DNA from: DATMER01 sp035536935 | GTDB taxonomy: Bacteria > Acidobacteriota > Thermoanaerobaculia > Multivoradales > UBA5704 | Length of the DNA: 64,000 bases | NCBI GenBank assembly: GCA_035536935.1 | Contig: DATLNC010000063.1 | Span: forward strand, 1 to 64,000 | Reading direction: 5' to 3' | Shown here: positions 25,707 through 33,950 of the stretch, piece by piece | Numbering within the stretch: the first letter of the stretch is position 1 | How the letters are laid out: each line of letters opens with the position of its first letter | Position numbers and translations under genes: made by a program | Notes under the pieces: generated by a model | The model's input: only the letters and a program-made list of their open reading frames with translations | What the model was told of the DNA's origin: nothing | The model's database searches: none

Positions 25707-28172
25707 GTGACTGAGAACGTTCCCACTGTCGTGATCGGCGGCGGGCCCGCCGGGGTCGCCGCCGCGCTGACGCTCGCTCGCGCGGGCTCGCCGGTGGTGC
25801 TGATCGAGCGCTCGGATGCTCTCGGGGGCAAGGTGCGCACCGTCGACGATGCTGAGCGCCGCTACGAGCACGGCGTTCACGGGTGGTGGCCCTGCTACGC
25901 CAATTTCGACCGCCTGCTCACCTGGGCCGGCGTCGCGCCCGCGGAGGTGCTCCACCCGGCCGAGGACATCCGGATGGTTCTCGAAGGGGGGCGCCAGGTG
26001 CCGATGCGTCCCCTCGCGAGGTGGGTGCCAAGCCCGCTCTTCCTGGTCGTGCAGTGTCTGCGCACGCCGGTCATGGGCCTGCGCGACCTGTTCCGCCTGT
26101 TCCGCTTTGCCATGCACCTCCTCGCCTTCGATCCGGTCAAGGACGAAGCGGCCTACGCGGCTTGGAGCTTTGAGCAGTTCCTCGACTATGTCGGAGTCTC
26201 GCCGCGAGCGAAGAAGGTGATGTTCGAGCCGTTCACCAAGATGTTCTGCTACAGCCGGCTTGACCAGGTTTCGGCGGCCGTGGCGCTGGCAGCGTTTCGG
26301 GCCTATGTGCTGCCGAGCGACCGCGGCGTGATCCCCCGCTGGTTGGCAGGCCTCAGCCACGATGTGATGTTCGGCGCGTTCGAAGCCAGGCTCCTCAATC
26401 TCGGCGCGACGATCCTGAAGTCGACGACCGTGGACCGGCTTCGGCTCGACGCGGAGGGCGAGTGGGAGGTCCTGTTGCGCTCGCCTTCCAGCCTCCCACC
26501 GACGGAAGGGGAGAGCCCGCCGGGATCGACCGTGCTGGGTGTGGTGGAGCGATCCCGGGTCGACGCCCTGCCCGAGGGCGTGTCCGTCGAGCTGGATGGG
26601 GAACCGGTGACAGTCCGCCTGCGGCAGGACGGCGGCTACGAGGCGCTGTCCCGGCGTTGCACCCACGCCGGCTGCGCAACGAGTTGGGACGTCACCTCAC
26701 GGGTTTTTCGCTGCCCGTGCCACGGCGGCGTCTTCGATCGTGGGGGGCTGCCGGTGTCGGGGCCGCCCCTGCGTCCGCTCGATCCTCTCGCGACCGAGAT
26801 CGCCGGCGATTCGGTGCGCATCGTGCGCCCGGCCCTCGGCTTGAGCCTGCCGGCCGCCGCCGTGATCTTCGCCACCGACGTTCTGGCTGCCCTCGCGCTG
26901 GTAGCCGACACCGTCGAGATCTCGGACGAGGTGCGCCACACGATGGGGCATCTCGCGGCCACGTCGGTTCTCGTGATCCGCTTCTGGTTCCATCCGGATA
27001 CGCCGCTCGACGACAAGCCGCAGTGCGCGCTGACACCGCTGTTGCCGATGATCGACGCGTACTTCTGCCTGTCGAAGATCCTGAGGAGCGGCGCGAGCCC
27101 GGCCGAGCACGTCATCGAGGTGCAGGTGGCCGGAGCGAAGGATAACTACCTCGAGCTTCCGGACGACACGCTCGTCGCTCTCGCGCTCGAGGACCTGGCG
27201 GTCGTCTCGCCGGACTACCGGGCCGACCTTCTGGTTGATGTGCGCGTCCAGCGGCATGTCGACGTGTTCTCCGCCTTCCCTGCCGGCACCGAGGGGCTCG
27301 GATTGCCCGGCGAGATCGCGGAGGGCGTGCACGTGGCGGGTGACTGGGCGCCGCGCTCCGGCAACTCGTGGATGATGGAGCGTGCCGTTGCATCCGGCAT
27401 CGCCCGCGCCATTGACGTCCTCGCAGACCGGGGGATCGACCCGCCTGTGGAGGTGCTGCGACCGCGGCGCGACGGCCTGCTGTTGCGGCTTGCGACGGGG
27501 CTTGCTTTCCTGTGGCGATCGCTCGTACGGAGGGGATTCGACGTGCCACCGCAAATGACCGAGAAGCAGATGATCGAGCACGACCGTCTCGATCACGTGA
27601 TCAACGGCTGGGGCTGCCTCGTTTTCGGCTTCTGCAACCTCCTGCCGCTGTTCGACGGCGAGTTCGACGTGCTGCTGAAGGTCTGGCCGATCGTCTTTCT
27701 CGCCATGAACCTGTACTTCTTCTTCCATGTCGAGCCGTGGGTGAGGGTGCAGTATGGAAGCTGGTTGCGTTCCCTTTCCGACAAGCACAGCTTTCAGCAC
27801 CGCATCATGACCGGAGGCGGCCTCGTGGCCGGCGCCGTGGAGATCGGCCTCGCGTTCGGCTGGATCGAGGGGGATCTCGTGCGGGCGGTCTTTCCGGTGG
27901 GATCGGTGATCTTCGGCCTTCTCTTCATGCTGCACCACTGGGGTGAGGAGCCGCTGGCCGACCGGCAGCACCGTGATATCGGCTTCCTCGCCATTGTGAC
28001 GGGCATCTGCCTGGGAGCGGCACGGCTCTTCCCCTCCATGGGGGGCATGGCCTACGTATGGCCCGTTCTCTTCCTCTGCCAGGCCTTTCTCTTCATGACG
28101 TACATGTCGACCAGCCTGCATGGCGGCCATGTCCATGGCGCGGAGCCGCACGACCACGCCCACGCGGAGTAG
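25707..28172 (+). CDS. Fusion: FAD oxidoreductase with inserted Rieske domain plus membrane domain
   Basis: An 821-residue protein in three parts. Residues 1-280 and about 380-560 form a flavoprotein of the amine-oxidase/carotene-desaturase type (VVIGGGPAGVAAAL; YEHGVHGWW; C-terminal GVHVAGDW motif). Between them, about 285-375, lies a Rieske 2Fe-2S domain with C318-T-H320 and C336-x-x-H339; extra Cys323 and Cys338 match the disulfide of bc1/b6f-type Rieske proteins. From about 620 there are about six membrane helices and a His-rich tail (HGGHVHGAEPHDHAHAE). Carotene desaturase/methylases of the CrtU kind also combine flavin and Rieske motifs, so a membrane-lipid or carotenoid oxidation is plausible but unproven. 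Start GTG lacks a clear ribosome site. It is followed after two bases by a DHODH-like gene. Confidence 0.8.
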   Translation: MTENVPTVVIGGGPAGVAAALTLARAGSPVVLIERSDALGGKVRTVDDAERRYEHGVHGWWPCYANFDRLLTWAGVAPAEVLHPAEDIRMVLEGGRQVPMRPLARWVPSPLFLVVQCLRTPVMGLRDLFRLFRFAMHLLAFDPVKDEAAYAAWSFEQFLDYVGVSPRAKKVMFEPFTKMFCYSRLDQVSAAVALAAFRAYVLPSDRGVIPRWLAGLSHDVMFGAFEARLLNLGATILKSTTVDRLRLDAEGEWEVLLRSPSSLPPTEGESPPGSTVLGVVERSRVDALPEGVSVELDGEPVTVRLRQDGGYEALSRRCTHAGCATSWDVTSRVFRCPCHGGVFDRGGLPVSGPPLRPLDPLATEIAGDSVRIVRPALGLSLPAAAVIFATDVLAALALVADTVEISDEVRHTMGHLAATSVLVIRFWFHPDTPLDDKPQCALTPLLPMIDAYFCLSKILRSGASPAEHVIEVQVAGAKDNYLELPDDTLVALALEDLAVVSPDYRADLLVDVRVQRHVDVFSAFPAGTEGLGLPGEIAEGVHVAGDWAPRSGNSWMMERAVASGIARAIDVLADRGIDPPVEVLRPRRDGLLLRLATGLAFLWRSLVRRGFDVPPQMTEKQMIEHDRLDHVINGWGCLVFGFCNLLPLFDGEFDVLLKVWPIVFLAMNLYFFFHVEPWVRVQYGSWLRSLSDKHSFQHRIMTGGGLVAGAVEIGLAFGWIEGDLVRAVFPVGSVIFGLLFMLHHWGEEPLADRQHRDIGFLAIVTGICLGAARLFPSMGGMAYVWPVLFLCQAFLFMTYMSTSLHGGHVHGAEPHDHAHAE

Positions 28173-28174
28173 AT

Positions 28175-29863
28175 GTGCCCGACTGGACCTATCACCCTCT
28201 ATACCGGCCGATCGTGTTTCGGCTCCCGCTGGAGGACGCCCGCCGTCTGACCATGGCCATCCTCGCCTTCATGGGTCGTGGTCGAATCCGCCGCGAGCTG
28301 TTCCGGCTGCTCAGCTACGGCCTAGCGGACCGGCCCGTCGAGGTGTTCGGCCTGACGTTCGCCTGCCGGTTCGGGCTCGGGCCCGATATCGATGTGGATG
28401 CGCGGACGTTCGCTGCGATGCAGTTCCTCGGTTGCGGTTTCCTCACGGCGGGTCCGGTGACGCTCGGCGGACGGCCGCGGGTGCGCCGTCTCGATCGCCG
28501 GCGGATCGCTTCCGATCACGCGCTGACGCGCAGCGCGCAGGGATACGCGCCGGCAGCAGCTGCCGTGCATGGCCATCTCGCGCGCCGCGACCTTGTCCGG
28601 GTGCCGGTCGGAATCACCATCGAGGATGCCGACCCGGCCGCGGTGATCACCGCGTTGGGCGACCGGGCGGATTTCTTCAGCCTGCGCGGGACCGCACGCG
28701 TCACGCTAGCGAGCGCCCGCGCGGCGACCACCAGGCCCGTTCTGCTGCGCATCCCGCTCGACGGCGACACCGGCCGGGTGATGGCCGAGGCTGCCAGAGC
28801 CAAGGAAGCCGGACTCGACGGCGTCGTGGTCAGCGACGGCGAGCCCTACGCGGGAGTGCCGGACGGCCGCATCGATGCAGCGGCCTCGCTTCCTCGCGTG
28901 CTCGCGGCGGTGACCGCGGTGAGCCAGGCATTCGGCGACGGTCTTCCCGTGATTGCCGCGGGTGGCGCGGTGACGCCGGAGGATGCACTCGCCTGTGTCG
29001 AAGCCGGTGCAAGCCTGGTGGAGATTTCCTCGGGTTTCGTCTACAGCGGTCCGGGATTCGTGGGGCGCACGCTGGCTGCTCGCAGCGAGGCAGCAGAGTC
29101 CGAGCGTACCCTTTCCTCCCGGCCTGGGCCGCTGGCGATCCTCGTGCTCCGGATGTGGGCGTTGCTCGCGCTTGCAGGCGCGGCAGCGTTGCTCGCCGTA
29201 TCCGGGGGACGGCTCGCCGGCTTCGCGCATCTCGCACCCTGGGTGCTCTCACCTGCGGCGGCAGCGTCGCCCCTGGTTTGTGCCGTCACCTTTGCGACGC
29301 TCGCCGCCGTGGCAGCCGCGGGCGTTTCCCTGGCGCGGCGAGGGCAGGCGTGGACTTCGTGGATGCTCGGTCTGGCCGCGGTCTGCGTGCTGCCCGTCAG
29401 CGTGGTGCTCGGCGCCGCCTGCCTGCTCGGGCTTGTCCTGGGCGATCTGATGAGCGGCTGGCTGAGGGCGGGTTTCCGACCTCTGTTCGCGCCAGGGCCG
29501 CCGGCCTGGCGGTGGAGCGCGGCAAATCTCGGGAGACGGAGCCTGCAGGCGAGTGCCGTGCTCGCTCTCGTCCTGGCGCTGACGGGCCCGGACACCGGCG
29601 CAGTCCGACTCGCGGTCGCCGGCGCCATGGGTTGCGCCCTCTTGCTGGCGCAGCGCGGACTGCTGCCGGGCATTCGCTCCGTATGGCTGGGGCTGCTTGG
29701 TTGCGCAGCCGGGATGGCTGCGCTTGCGGCGTCATTCGCGGGGGGCGGTTGGCGGACTGCTGTCGCGGGTCTGTCCATGGCTTTTGCGTGCGCGGGAATC
29801 ACCTGGTTGTGGCGTCCCCTCGTCCAGATCGATGAGGGGCTGGATCGGTTCCCGGACATCTGA
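28175..29863 (+). CDS. DHODH-like flavoprotein fused to a membrane domain
   Basis: The start is the GTG at 28175 with GGAG five bases upstream, two bases after the preceding stop. Residues about 1-300 follow the class 2 dihydroorotate dehydrogenase fold (VFGLTFACRFGLGPDID; LLRIPLDGDTG; DGVVVSDG; LPVIAAGGAVTPEDALACVEAGAS with its phosphate-binding end). However, the NxxGFNN and SSPNTPGL segments that bind FMN/orotate and supply the catalytic Ser are not recognisable, so a true pyrimidine role is unlikely. Residues about 320-555 form around eight membrane helices, an unusual fusion. Together with the preceding Rieske flavoprotein it looks like a membrane redox pair; substrate unknown. Confidence 0.72.
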   Translation: MPDWTYHPLYRPIVFRLPLEDARRLTMAILAFMGRGRIRRELFRLLSYGLADRPVEVFGLTFACRFGLGPDIDVDARTFAAMQFLGCGFLTAGPVTLGGRPRVRRLDRRRIASDHALTRSAQGYAPAAAAVHGHLARRDLVRVPVGITIEDADPAAVITALGDRADFFSLRGTARVTLASARAATTRPVLLRIPLDGDTGRVMAEAARAKEAGLDGVVVSDGEPYAGVPDGRIDAAASLPRVLAAVTAVSQAFGDGLPVIAAGGAVTPEDALACVEAGASLVEISSGFVYSGPGFVGRTLAARSEAAESERTLSSRPGPLAILVLRMWALLALAGAAALLAVSGGRLAGFAHLAPWVLSPAAAASPLVCAVTFATLAAVAAAGVSLARRGQAWTSWMLGLAAVCVLPVSVVLGAACLLGLVLGDLMSGWLRAGFRPLFAPGPPAWRWSAANLGRRSLQASAVLALVLALTGPDTGAVRLAVAGAMGCALLLAQRGLLPGIRSVWLGLLGCAAGMAALAASFAGGGWRTAVAGLSMAFACAGITWLWRPLVQIDEGLDRFPDI

Positions 29864-29895
29864 CCTGAAGGGCCGCGGGCGGGTGAGGAAAGGGC

Positions 29896-29929
29896 TTGGC
29901 GGTTCCGTCCTACCTTTTGCGTATATCTG
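29896..29929 (+). promoter_or_regulatory. Promoter-like element shared with 32823-32856 (copy A)
   Basis: TTGGCGGTTCCGTCC followed by TTTTGCGTATATCTG. Almost the same 34 bases lie upstream of the secreted hydrolase gene at 32891. The TATATC/TAGACT part has the look of a -10 box. This copy precedes the zinc-finger mini-protein gene. Confidence 0.5.
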
Positions 29930-29968
29930 GATGGGGCAGTACCCCCGCATCGCGAAGGAGGCGATCCG

Positions 29969-30133
29969 ATGAAGACCCAACCCCAACTCCCGACCCATCC
30001 CGCGCCGCAGCAGATCGAGCGCTTCGTGAAGGGAGAGTGCACCCGGGGCGAGACCCGGGACGTGGTGCGCCACCTGCTGCTCGGCTGCCCGACGTGCAGC
30101 CAGGCGGTCCGGCCCCTCTGGGGTCTGCGCTGA
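29969..30133 (+). CDS. 54-residue zinc-finger (anti-sigma-like) mini-protein
   Basis: A short gene with an excellent ribosome site (AAGGAGG, seven bases before the ATG). The 54-residue product is soluble and carries H-x4-C-x2-C in RHLLLGCPTC, the core of the zinc-binding anti-sigma (zf-HC2) fold. The same core (RHLLGGCAEC) opens the TPR protein at 49154-50473, so this looks like that N-terminal domain as a free-standing protein. It may sequester a sigma factor or act with a TPR partner encoded elsewhere. It precedes, 78 bases away, the gene for a Cys-rich secreted peptide and may be co-transcribed with it. Confidence 0.7.
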   Translation: MKTQPQLPTHPAPQQIERFVKGECTRGETRDVVRHLLLGCPTCSQAVRPLWGLR

Positions 30134-30211
30134 GGCGCGAGGCCTTCCGCGAGCGGCACCTCTGAAGGTAGGGACGGGCTGATCCCGTCCTGCCTTCAAG
30201 GAGAGACGCTC

Positions 30212-30520
30212 ATGAGGAAGACCTTCCCGCTCTGCCTGCTCCTGCTCGCCCTCGCTCTCACCGCCACCGCGGCCTTCGCGGCGCCGCCGGCCGCCCCGGC
30301 TCCGCTCGACTTCTTTTCGACGACAACCGGCTCCTGTCCCGCTGCCAACCTCTCCACCCCGGCCCCCTCGCCCGCGGCGCTGGATCTCTTCGGAGCCCTG
30401 AGCTGCTGCCGGCCCGAGTGCTCCTCGAACAGCGGCTGCGACCAGAAGTGTGGGGTGGGTCGGGGTACGTGCGTGCAGGTGAACTCCTGCTGCAAGCAGT
30501 GCATCTGCAATCAGACGTAG
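30212..30520 (+). CDS. Small Cys-rich secreted protein
   Basis: The 102-residue precursor has a Sec signal peptide (LLLLALALTATAAFA, about 8-23), a Pro/Ala-rich linker and a C-terminal knot of about 38 residues with ten Cys (CC, PEC, GC, QKC, GTC, SCC, KQC, IC). The pattern suggests several disulfides in the periplasm or outside the cell, or metal binding. I do not recognise a named family. AAGGAG lies a few bases before the ATG, and a strong G+C-rich hairpin follows the stop, so the transcript probably ends here. Confidence 0.75.
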   Translation: MRKTFPLCLLLLALALTATAAFAAPPAAPAPLDFFSTTTGSCPAANLSTPAPSPAALDLFGALSCCRPECSSNSGCDQKCGVGRGTCVQVNSCCKQCICNQT

Positions 30521-30536
30521 ACAGCCCCGCCTTGAG

Positions 30537-30562
30537 AGCCCGCGCCCGGGAGGGCGCGGGCT
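30537..30562 (+). terminator. Hairpin after the Cys-rich peptide gene
   Basis: AGCCCGCGCCC-ggga-GGGCGCGGGCT is a perfect 11-base stem with a four-base loop, 16 bases after the stop. The tail (TCTGACAATCTTCT) is only moderately T-rich, so termination efficiency is uncertain. Confidence 0.65.
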
Positions 30563-30600
30563 TCTGACAATCTTCTGTCTCCGCTGTGAGACGATGAGCC

Positions 30601-30930
30601 ATGGACGAAGATTCCGGGCGGCCTCTGGTCATAGTCCGTTGGGGCATACCCTCCGGCAGCCGGAGCGAGGCGGACGAGGCTGCGGCGGAGGAGTTGGCCG
30701 AAGAACTGGTTCCTCTGATCCCGCCCGTGGCAAACGCCGAGATCCTCGGCTTCGAGGATGCCCACAATCGCATCGACATCGTGATCTGGGGCGAGGGCAC
30801 GGACGAGGAGATCGATCAGATCTACCGCGCTGTCGCGCCCCTGTTCCGGCGTTACGGCTGTCCTTCCGGTTCCTGCCTCATCCGCTACTACAGCGGCGGC
30901 GGGTGGGAGCTCGTTTCCGACGAGGTATAG
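30601..30930 (+). CDS. Conserved-looking hypothetical protein, 109 residues
   Basis: An acidic soluble protein with alternating strands and helices (LVIVRWGIP, a helix rich in Glu and Ala, EILGFEDAHNRIDIVIWGEG, then a helix and CLIRYYSGGGW). No catalytic motif or family is recognised. It ends eight bases before the start of the quinone oxidoreductase gene, whose ribosome site lies in that short gap, so the two are probably one transcript. No Shine-Dalgarno site precedes its own ATG. Confidence 0.6.
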   Translation: MDEDSGRPLVIVRWGIPSGSRSEADEAAAEELAEELVPLIPPVANAEILGFEDAHNRIDIVIWGEGTDEEIDQIYRAVAPLFRRYGCPSGSCLIRYYSGGGWELVSDEV

Positions 30931-30938
30931 GAGAACCC

Positions 30939-31907
30939 ATGAAAGCCATTCGCGTCCAAGCTCCAGGTGGTCCCGAGGTCCTCCGGTTCGAAGACATCCC
31001 GGATCCGGTCCCCGCTGAAGTCCAGGCGGTGGTGCGGATCGAGGCCATCGGCGTCAATTTCATCGACACCTACCATCGGACGGGCCTCTACAAGGTTCCG
31101 CTGCCGTTCATCCTCGGCCAGGAGGCGGCGGGCACGGTCGAGGCCGTGGGACCCGGCGTGACGGGGATCGCTGCCGGCGATCGGGTGGCCTACACGGGCG
31201 TGATGGGCGCTTACGCCGAGAAGGCCGCCGTGCCCGCCGATCGGCTGGTGAAGCTCCCCGAGGGGCTGAGCGCCAGGGACGGCGCCGCGGCCATGTTGCA
31301 GGGCACTACGGCCCACTATCTCGCCTGCTCGACCTACCCTCTGCAGCCCGGCGATACCTGCCTGGTCCATGCCGCGGCAGGCGGGGTAGGGCTCCTCCTG
31401 TGCCAGATTGCTAAGCTGCGGGGCGCCCGCGTCCTCGCCACTACTTCGACGGAGGACAAGGCCGCGCTCGCCCGCGAGGCCGGAGCCGACGAGGTCATCC
31501 TCTACGAGAAGCAGGATTTCGCGGCCGAGGTCCGGCGCCTGACGGACGGCCGGGGTGTCCAGGTGGTCTATGACGGGGTGGGCCGGGCGACGTTCGACAA
31601 GAGCCTCGACTCCCTGGCCCGCCGCGGCATGATGGTGCTCTTCGGCCAGGCGAGCGGACCGGTTCCCCCTCTTGATCCAGCGATCCTGAACGCCAAGGGC
31701 TCGATCTATCTCACCCGCCCTTCCCTGGTCCATTACATCGCGGCGGGCGAGGAGCTCGCATCCCGGGCGGGAGACGTCCTCGGCTGGATCCGGGAGGGCC
31801 GGCTGAAGCTGCGGATCGGCCTCGAGCTGCCGCTTGGCGAAGCCGCCGCGGCCCACCGGGCTCTCGAAGGCCGGACCACGACGGGGAAGGTGCTGCTCCT
31901 TCCGTAA
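30939..31907 (+). CDS. NADPH:quinone oxidoreductase (zinc-independent MDR family)
   Basis: A 322-residue medium-chain dehydrogenase/reductase of the QOR type: GVNFIDTYHRTGLY near the N terminus, FILGQEAAGTVEAVG, GDRVAY, the nucleotide motif AAAGGVGLLLCQIAK (about 145) and TGKVLLLP at the end. The zinc ligands of alcohol dehydrogenases are absent. It reduces quinones or enones with NADPH in the cytoplasm. AGGAG lies just before the ATG. The pair with the upstream hypothetical gene and the downstream SDR suggests general redox housekeeping. Confidence 0.93.
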   Translation: MKAIRVQAPGGPEVLRFEDIPDPVPAEVQAVVRIEAIGVNFIDTYHRTGLYKVPLPFILGQEAAGTVEAVGPGVTGIAAGDRVAYTGVMGAYAEKAAVPADRLVKLPEGLSARDGAAAMLQGTTAHYLACSTYPLQPGDTCLVHAAAGGVGLLLCQIAKLRGARVLATTSTEDKAALAREAGADEVILYEKQDFAAEVRRLTDGRGVQVVYDGVGRATFDKSLDSLARRGMMVLFGQASGPVPPLDPAILNAKGSIYLTRPSLVHYIAAGEELASRAGDVLGWIREGRLKLRIGLELPLGEAAAAHRALEGRTTTGKVLLLP

Positions 31908-31921
31908 AACCTTCTTTCCTG

Positions 31922-31927
31922 TAGTCT
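31922..31927 (+). promoter_or_regulatory. -10 box of a probable leaderless promoter (SDR gene)
   Basis: TAGTCT ends seven bases before the ATG at 31935, with no ribosome site between. The upstream stretch (AAAACCTTCTTTCC) is pyrimidine-rich and offers no clear -35 box. Confidence 0.45.
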
Positions 31928-31934
31928 CCTCTGG

Positions 31935-32816
31935 ATGAAGGTCCTTGTCACCGGGGCGACCGGGTATATCGGGGGCCGGCTCGTGCCCCGGCTCCTGGAG
32001 CAGGGCCATGCGGTGCGGGTGCTGGTGCGCGTCGAGGCGCGGCCCTGGGCAGAGCGGGTGGAGGTGGCGGTCGGCAATCTCCTCGATCCCGAGTCCCTGG
32101 GGCCGGCCCTCGCCGGCGTCGATACGGCCTATTACCTCGTTCATTCCATGGGGTCCGGCAAGGATTTCGAGGAGCGCGACCGGACCGCGGCTGCCAACTT
32201 CGTCGCGGCTGCGCTCGCCGCCGGGATCGGCAAGGTGATCTATCTCGGCGGGCTGCTGCCCGCGGGAGAGGACGTGTCCGACCACCTGCGCAGCCGCGCC
32301 GAGGTCGGCGAGATTCTCCGGAAGGGGCTTCCCGCCACCGAATTCCGCGCCGGCCCCATCATCGGCTCGGGATCGGCTTCATTCGAGATGGTGCGCCATC
32401 TCACCGAGCGGCTGCCCGCCATGATCGCGCCGAAATGGGTGCTCAACGAGGTGCAGCCGATCGGCGTGCGCGACGTCCTCTCCTACCTTGTCCTCGCGCT
32501 GGAGCGCGAGCCCCTCGGTGTGATCGACATCGGCAGCGACCGCATGACCTTCCGGCAGATGATGCTGGGCTATGCCGGGGTCCGCGGCCTGCGCCGGTTC
32601 ATCATTCCCGTGCCCGTGCTTACGCCGCGCCTCGCCGGGCTCTGGGTCGGGCTGGTCACTCCCATTCCGAACACGCTCGCCGTACCCATCATCAAGGGGA
32701 TGGTCCATCCCGTGGTGGCCGACACCACTCGCGCCCGGCAGCTCTTCCCGGAGGTCGAGCCGTCCTTCTACCGCGAGGCCGTCGAGTTGGCTTTGAGGAG
32801 CGACGCGGCTGGCTGA
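31935..32816 (+). CDS. NAD(P)-binding SDR (NmrA/complex I NDUFA9-like)
   Basis: A 293-residue atypical short-chain dehydrogenase: VTGATGYIGGRLVPRLLEQGH at residues 4-24 is the NAD(P)-binding turn, followed by AYYLVHSMGSGKDFEERDR and IYLGGLLP. The classical YxxxK pair is not evident, as in NmrA-type members that act as sensors or as modified reductases. Similar proteins are often annotated as nucleoside-diphosphate-sugar epimerases, but the substrate is unknown. It follows the quinone reductase by 27 bases and appears to have its own leaderless promoter. Confidence 0.85.
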   Translation: MKVLVTGATGYIGGRLVPRLLEQGHAVRVLVRVEARPWAERVEVAVGNLLDPESLGPALAGVDTAYYLVHSMGSGKDFEERDRTAAANFVAAALAAGIGKVIYLGGLLPAGEDVSDHLRSRAEVGEILRKGLPATEFRAGPIIGSGSASFEMVRHLTERLPAMIAPKWVLNEVQPIGVRDVLSYLVLALEREPLGVIDIGSDRMTFRQMMLGYAGVRGLRRFIIPVPVLTPRLAGLWVGLVTPIPNTLAVPIIKGMVHPVVADTTRARQLFPEVEPSFYREAVELALRSDAAG

Positions 32817-32822
32817 AGCCGC

Positions 32823-32856
32823 GTGGCGGTTTCTTCCCTCTTTTGCGTAGACTCTG
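32823..32856 (+). promoter_or_regulatory. Promoter-like element shared with 29896-29929 (copy B)
   Basis: GTGGCGGTTTCTTCC followed by TTTTGCGTAGACTCTG, nearly identical to copy A. It lies 34 bases before the ATG of the secreted hydrolase, leaving room for a short leader with the ribosome site AAAGGAG. Confidence 0.5.
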
Positions 32857-32890
32857 TACGGATATCTGAATCAGCAAAGGAGAAGAAGCC

Positions 32891-33946
32891 ATGAGATTCC
32901 GTCCATTTGCCATGCTGTGCATGCTGGCCGTCGTCCTGCTCCCGTCCGGCGCCCAGGCTGCGGAGGGCGGGTTCCGCTGCGAGGAGCTGTCGTTCGGCGT
33001 GAACCTCTCTCCGAGCGATCCCACCGTCTACAGCGTGTTCGGTGTCCTCTGCTCCCGCGGCAGCATCGGGCGCAAGACGGTTCAGATCACGCTCCACGGC
33101 GCCACTTACAGCCACTTGTACTGGGATTGGCCCGTCCAGCCCGAGACCTACTCCTACGTGCGCCGCGCCACGGCGGAGGGCTACGCGGTCCTCAACCTCG
33201 ACCGGATCGGCATCGGCCAGAGCGATCGACCTGCAGCGGCGGATGTCACCATCGCGGCCAACGGCTACGTCGTCCATCAGATCGTGCAGGCGCTACGCGG
33301 GGGAGACCTGGTCGTCCCCTCCTTCGGGCGGATCTCCGCCGAGCGCGTGGTGCTCGTCGGGCACTCGCTCGGGTCTGTGATTTCGATCCAGGAGGCGGCG
33401 ACCTACGGCGATGTGGACGGCGTGGTGCTGACCGGCGCGTCTCACACCATTACCCCGGCGTTGAACGAGGTCTTTGCGGTGCTGTATCCGGCCAACCTGG
33501 ATCCGCGTTTCCCGGGTGCACCGAATGGCTATCTCACCACCCTGCCGGGCTCTCGCGACGTCTTCTACTATCAGCCCTCCAGAGACCCCCTGGTCCTCGC
33601 GATCGACGAGCAGACCAAGGAGACCGTCACCACGGCCGAGCTCGACACGGCTGTGCCAGCGCTGTTCCTGTCGCCCGGGATCCACGTCCCGGTGCTCGTG
33701 GTCGTCGGCGATCACGACAGGGCATTTTGCGGCGAGCCGACGTGCTCGGCTTCCGGCAGCCTGGACGACGAGGCGAGCTTCTTCGCGCCGGATGCCTGCG
33801 TAGAGACGGCGGCCATCTCCGGTGCGGGGCACGACTTGAACCTGCAGTTCCAGGCGCCGATCGCGTACGACGCCGTGCTGAGCTGGATGAACCGGCGAGT
33901 GGGCAGCGATCCGAACGTGCCGCCGCCGTCCCCCTGCCAGCCGTAG
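32891..33946 (+). CDS. Secreted alpha/beta hydrolase
   Basis: A signal peptide (MLAVVLLPSGAQAA) is followed by an alpha/beta-hydrolase fold: oxyanion region HGATYSH, nucleophile Ser159 in VGHSLGS, an acid likely in VVGDHDRAF, and His in SGAGHDLNL. Four Cys in the cap and C-terminal part (FCGEPTCSA, DACVE) suggest disulfides outside the cytoplasm. It is probably an esterase or lipase of unknown substrate. The start has AAAGGAG upstream. It converges with the DUF188 gene, with only four bases between the stops. Confidence 0.87.
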   Translation: MRFRPFAMLCMLAVVLLPSGAQAAEGGFRCEELSFGVNLSPSDPTVYSVFGVLCSRGSIGRKTVQITLHGATYSHLYWDWPVQPETYSYVRRATAEGYAVLNLDRIGIGQSDRPAAADVTIAANGYVVHQIVQALRGGDLVVPSFGRISAERVVLVGHSLGSVISIQEAATYGDVDGVVLTGASHTITPALNEVFAVLYPANLDPRFPGAPNGYLTTLPGSRDVFYYQPSRDPLVLAIDEQTKETVTTAELDTAVPALFLSPGIHVPVLVVVGDHDRAFCGEPTCSASGSLDDEASFFAPDACVETAAISGAGHDLNLQFQAPIAYDAVLSWMNRRVGSDPNVPPPSPCQP

Positions 33947-33950
33947 AGAT

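Noticed and set aside
28175..29863. Genuine dihydroorotate dehydrogenase (pyrD)
   Set aside because: The catalytic Ser loop and the NxxGFNN segment are not recognisable and a long membrane domain is attached.
29896..29929. Sigma-54 promoter (TGGC ... TTGC)
   Set aside because: The GG and GC are about 19 bases apart instead of the required 10; the copy at 32823 fails in the same way.
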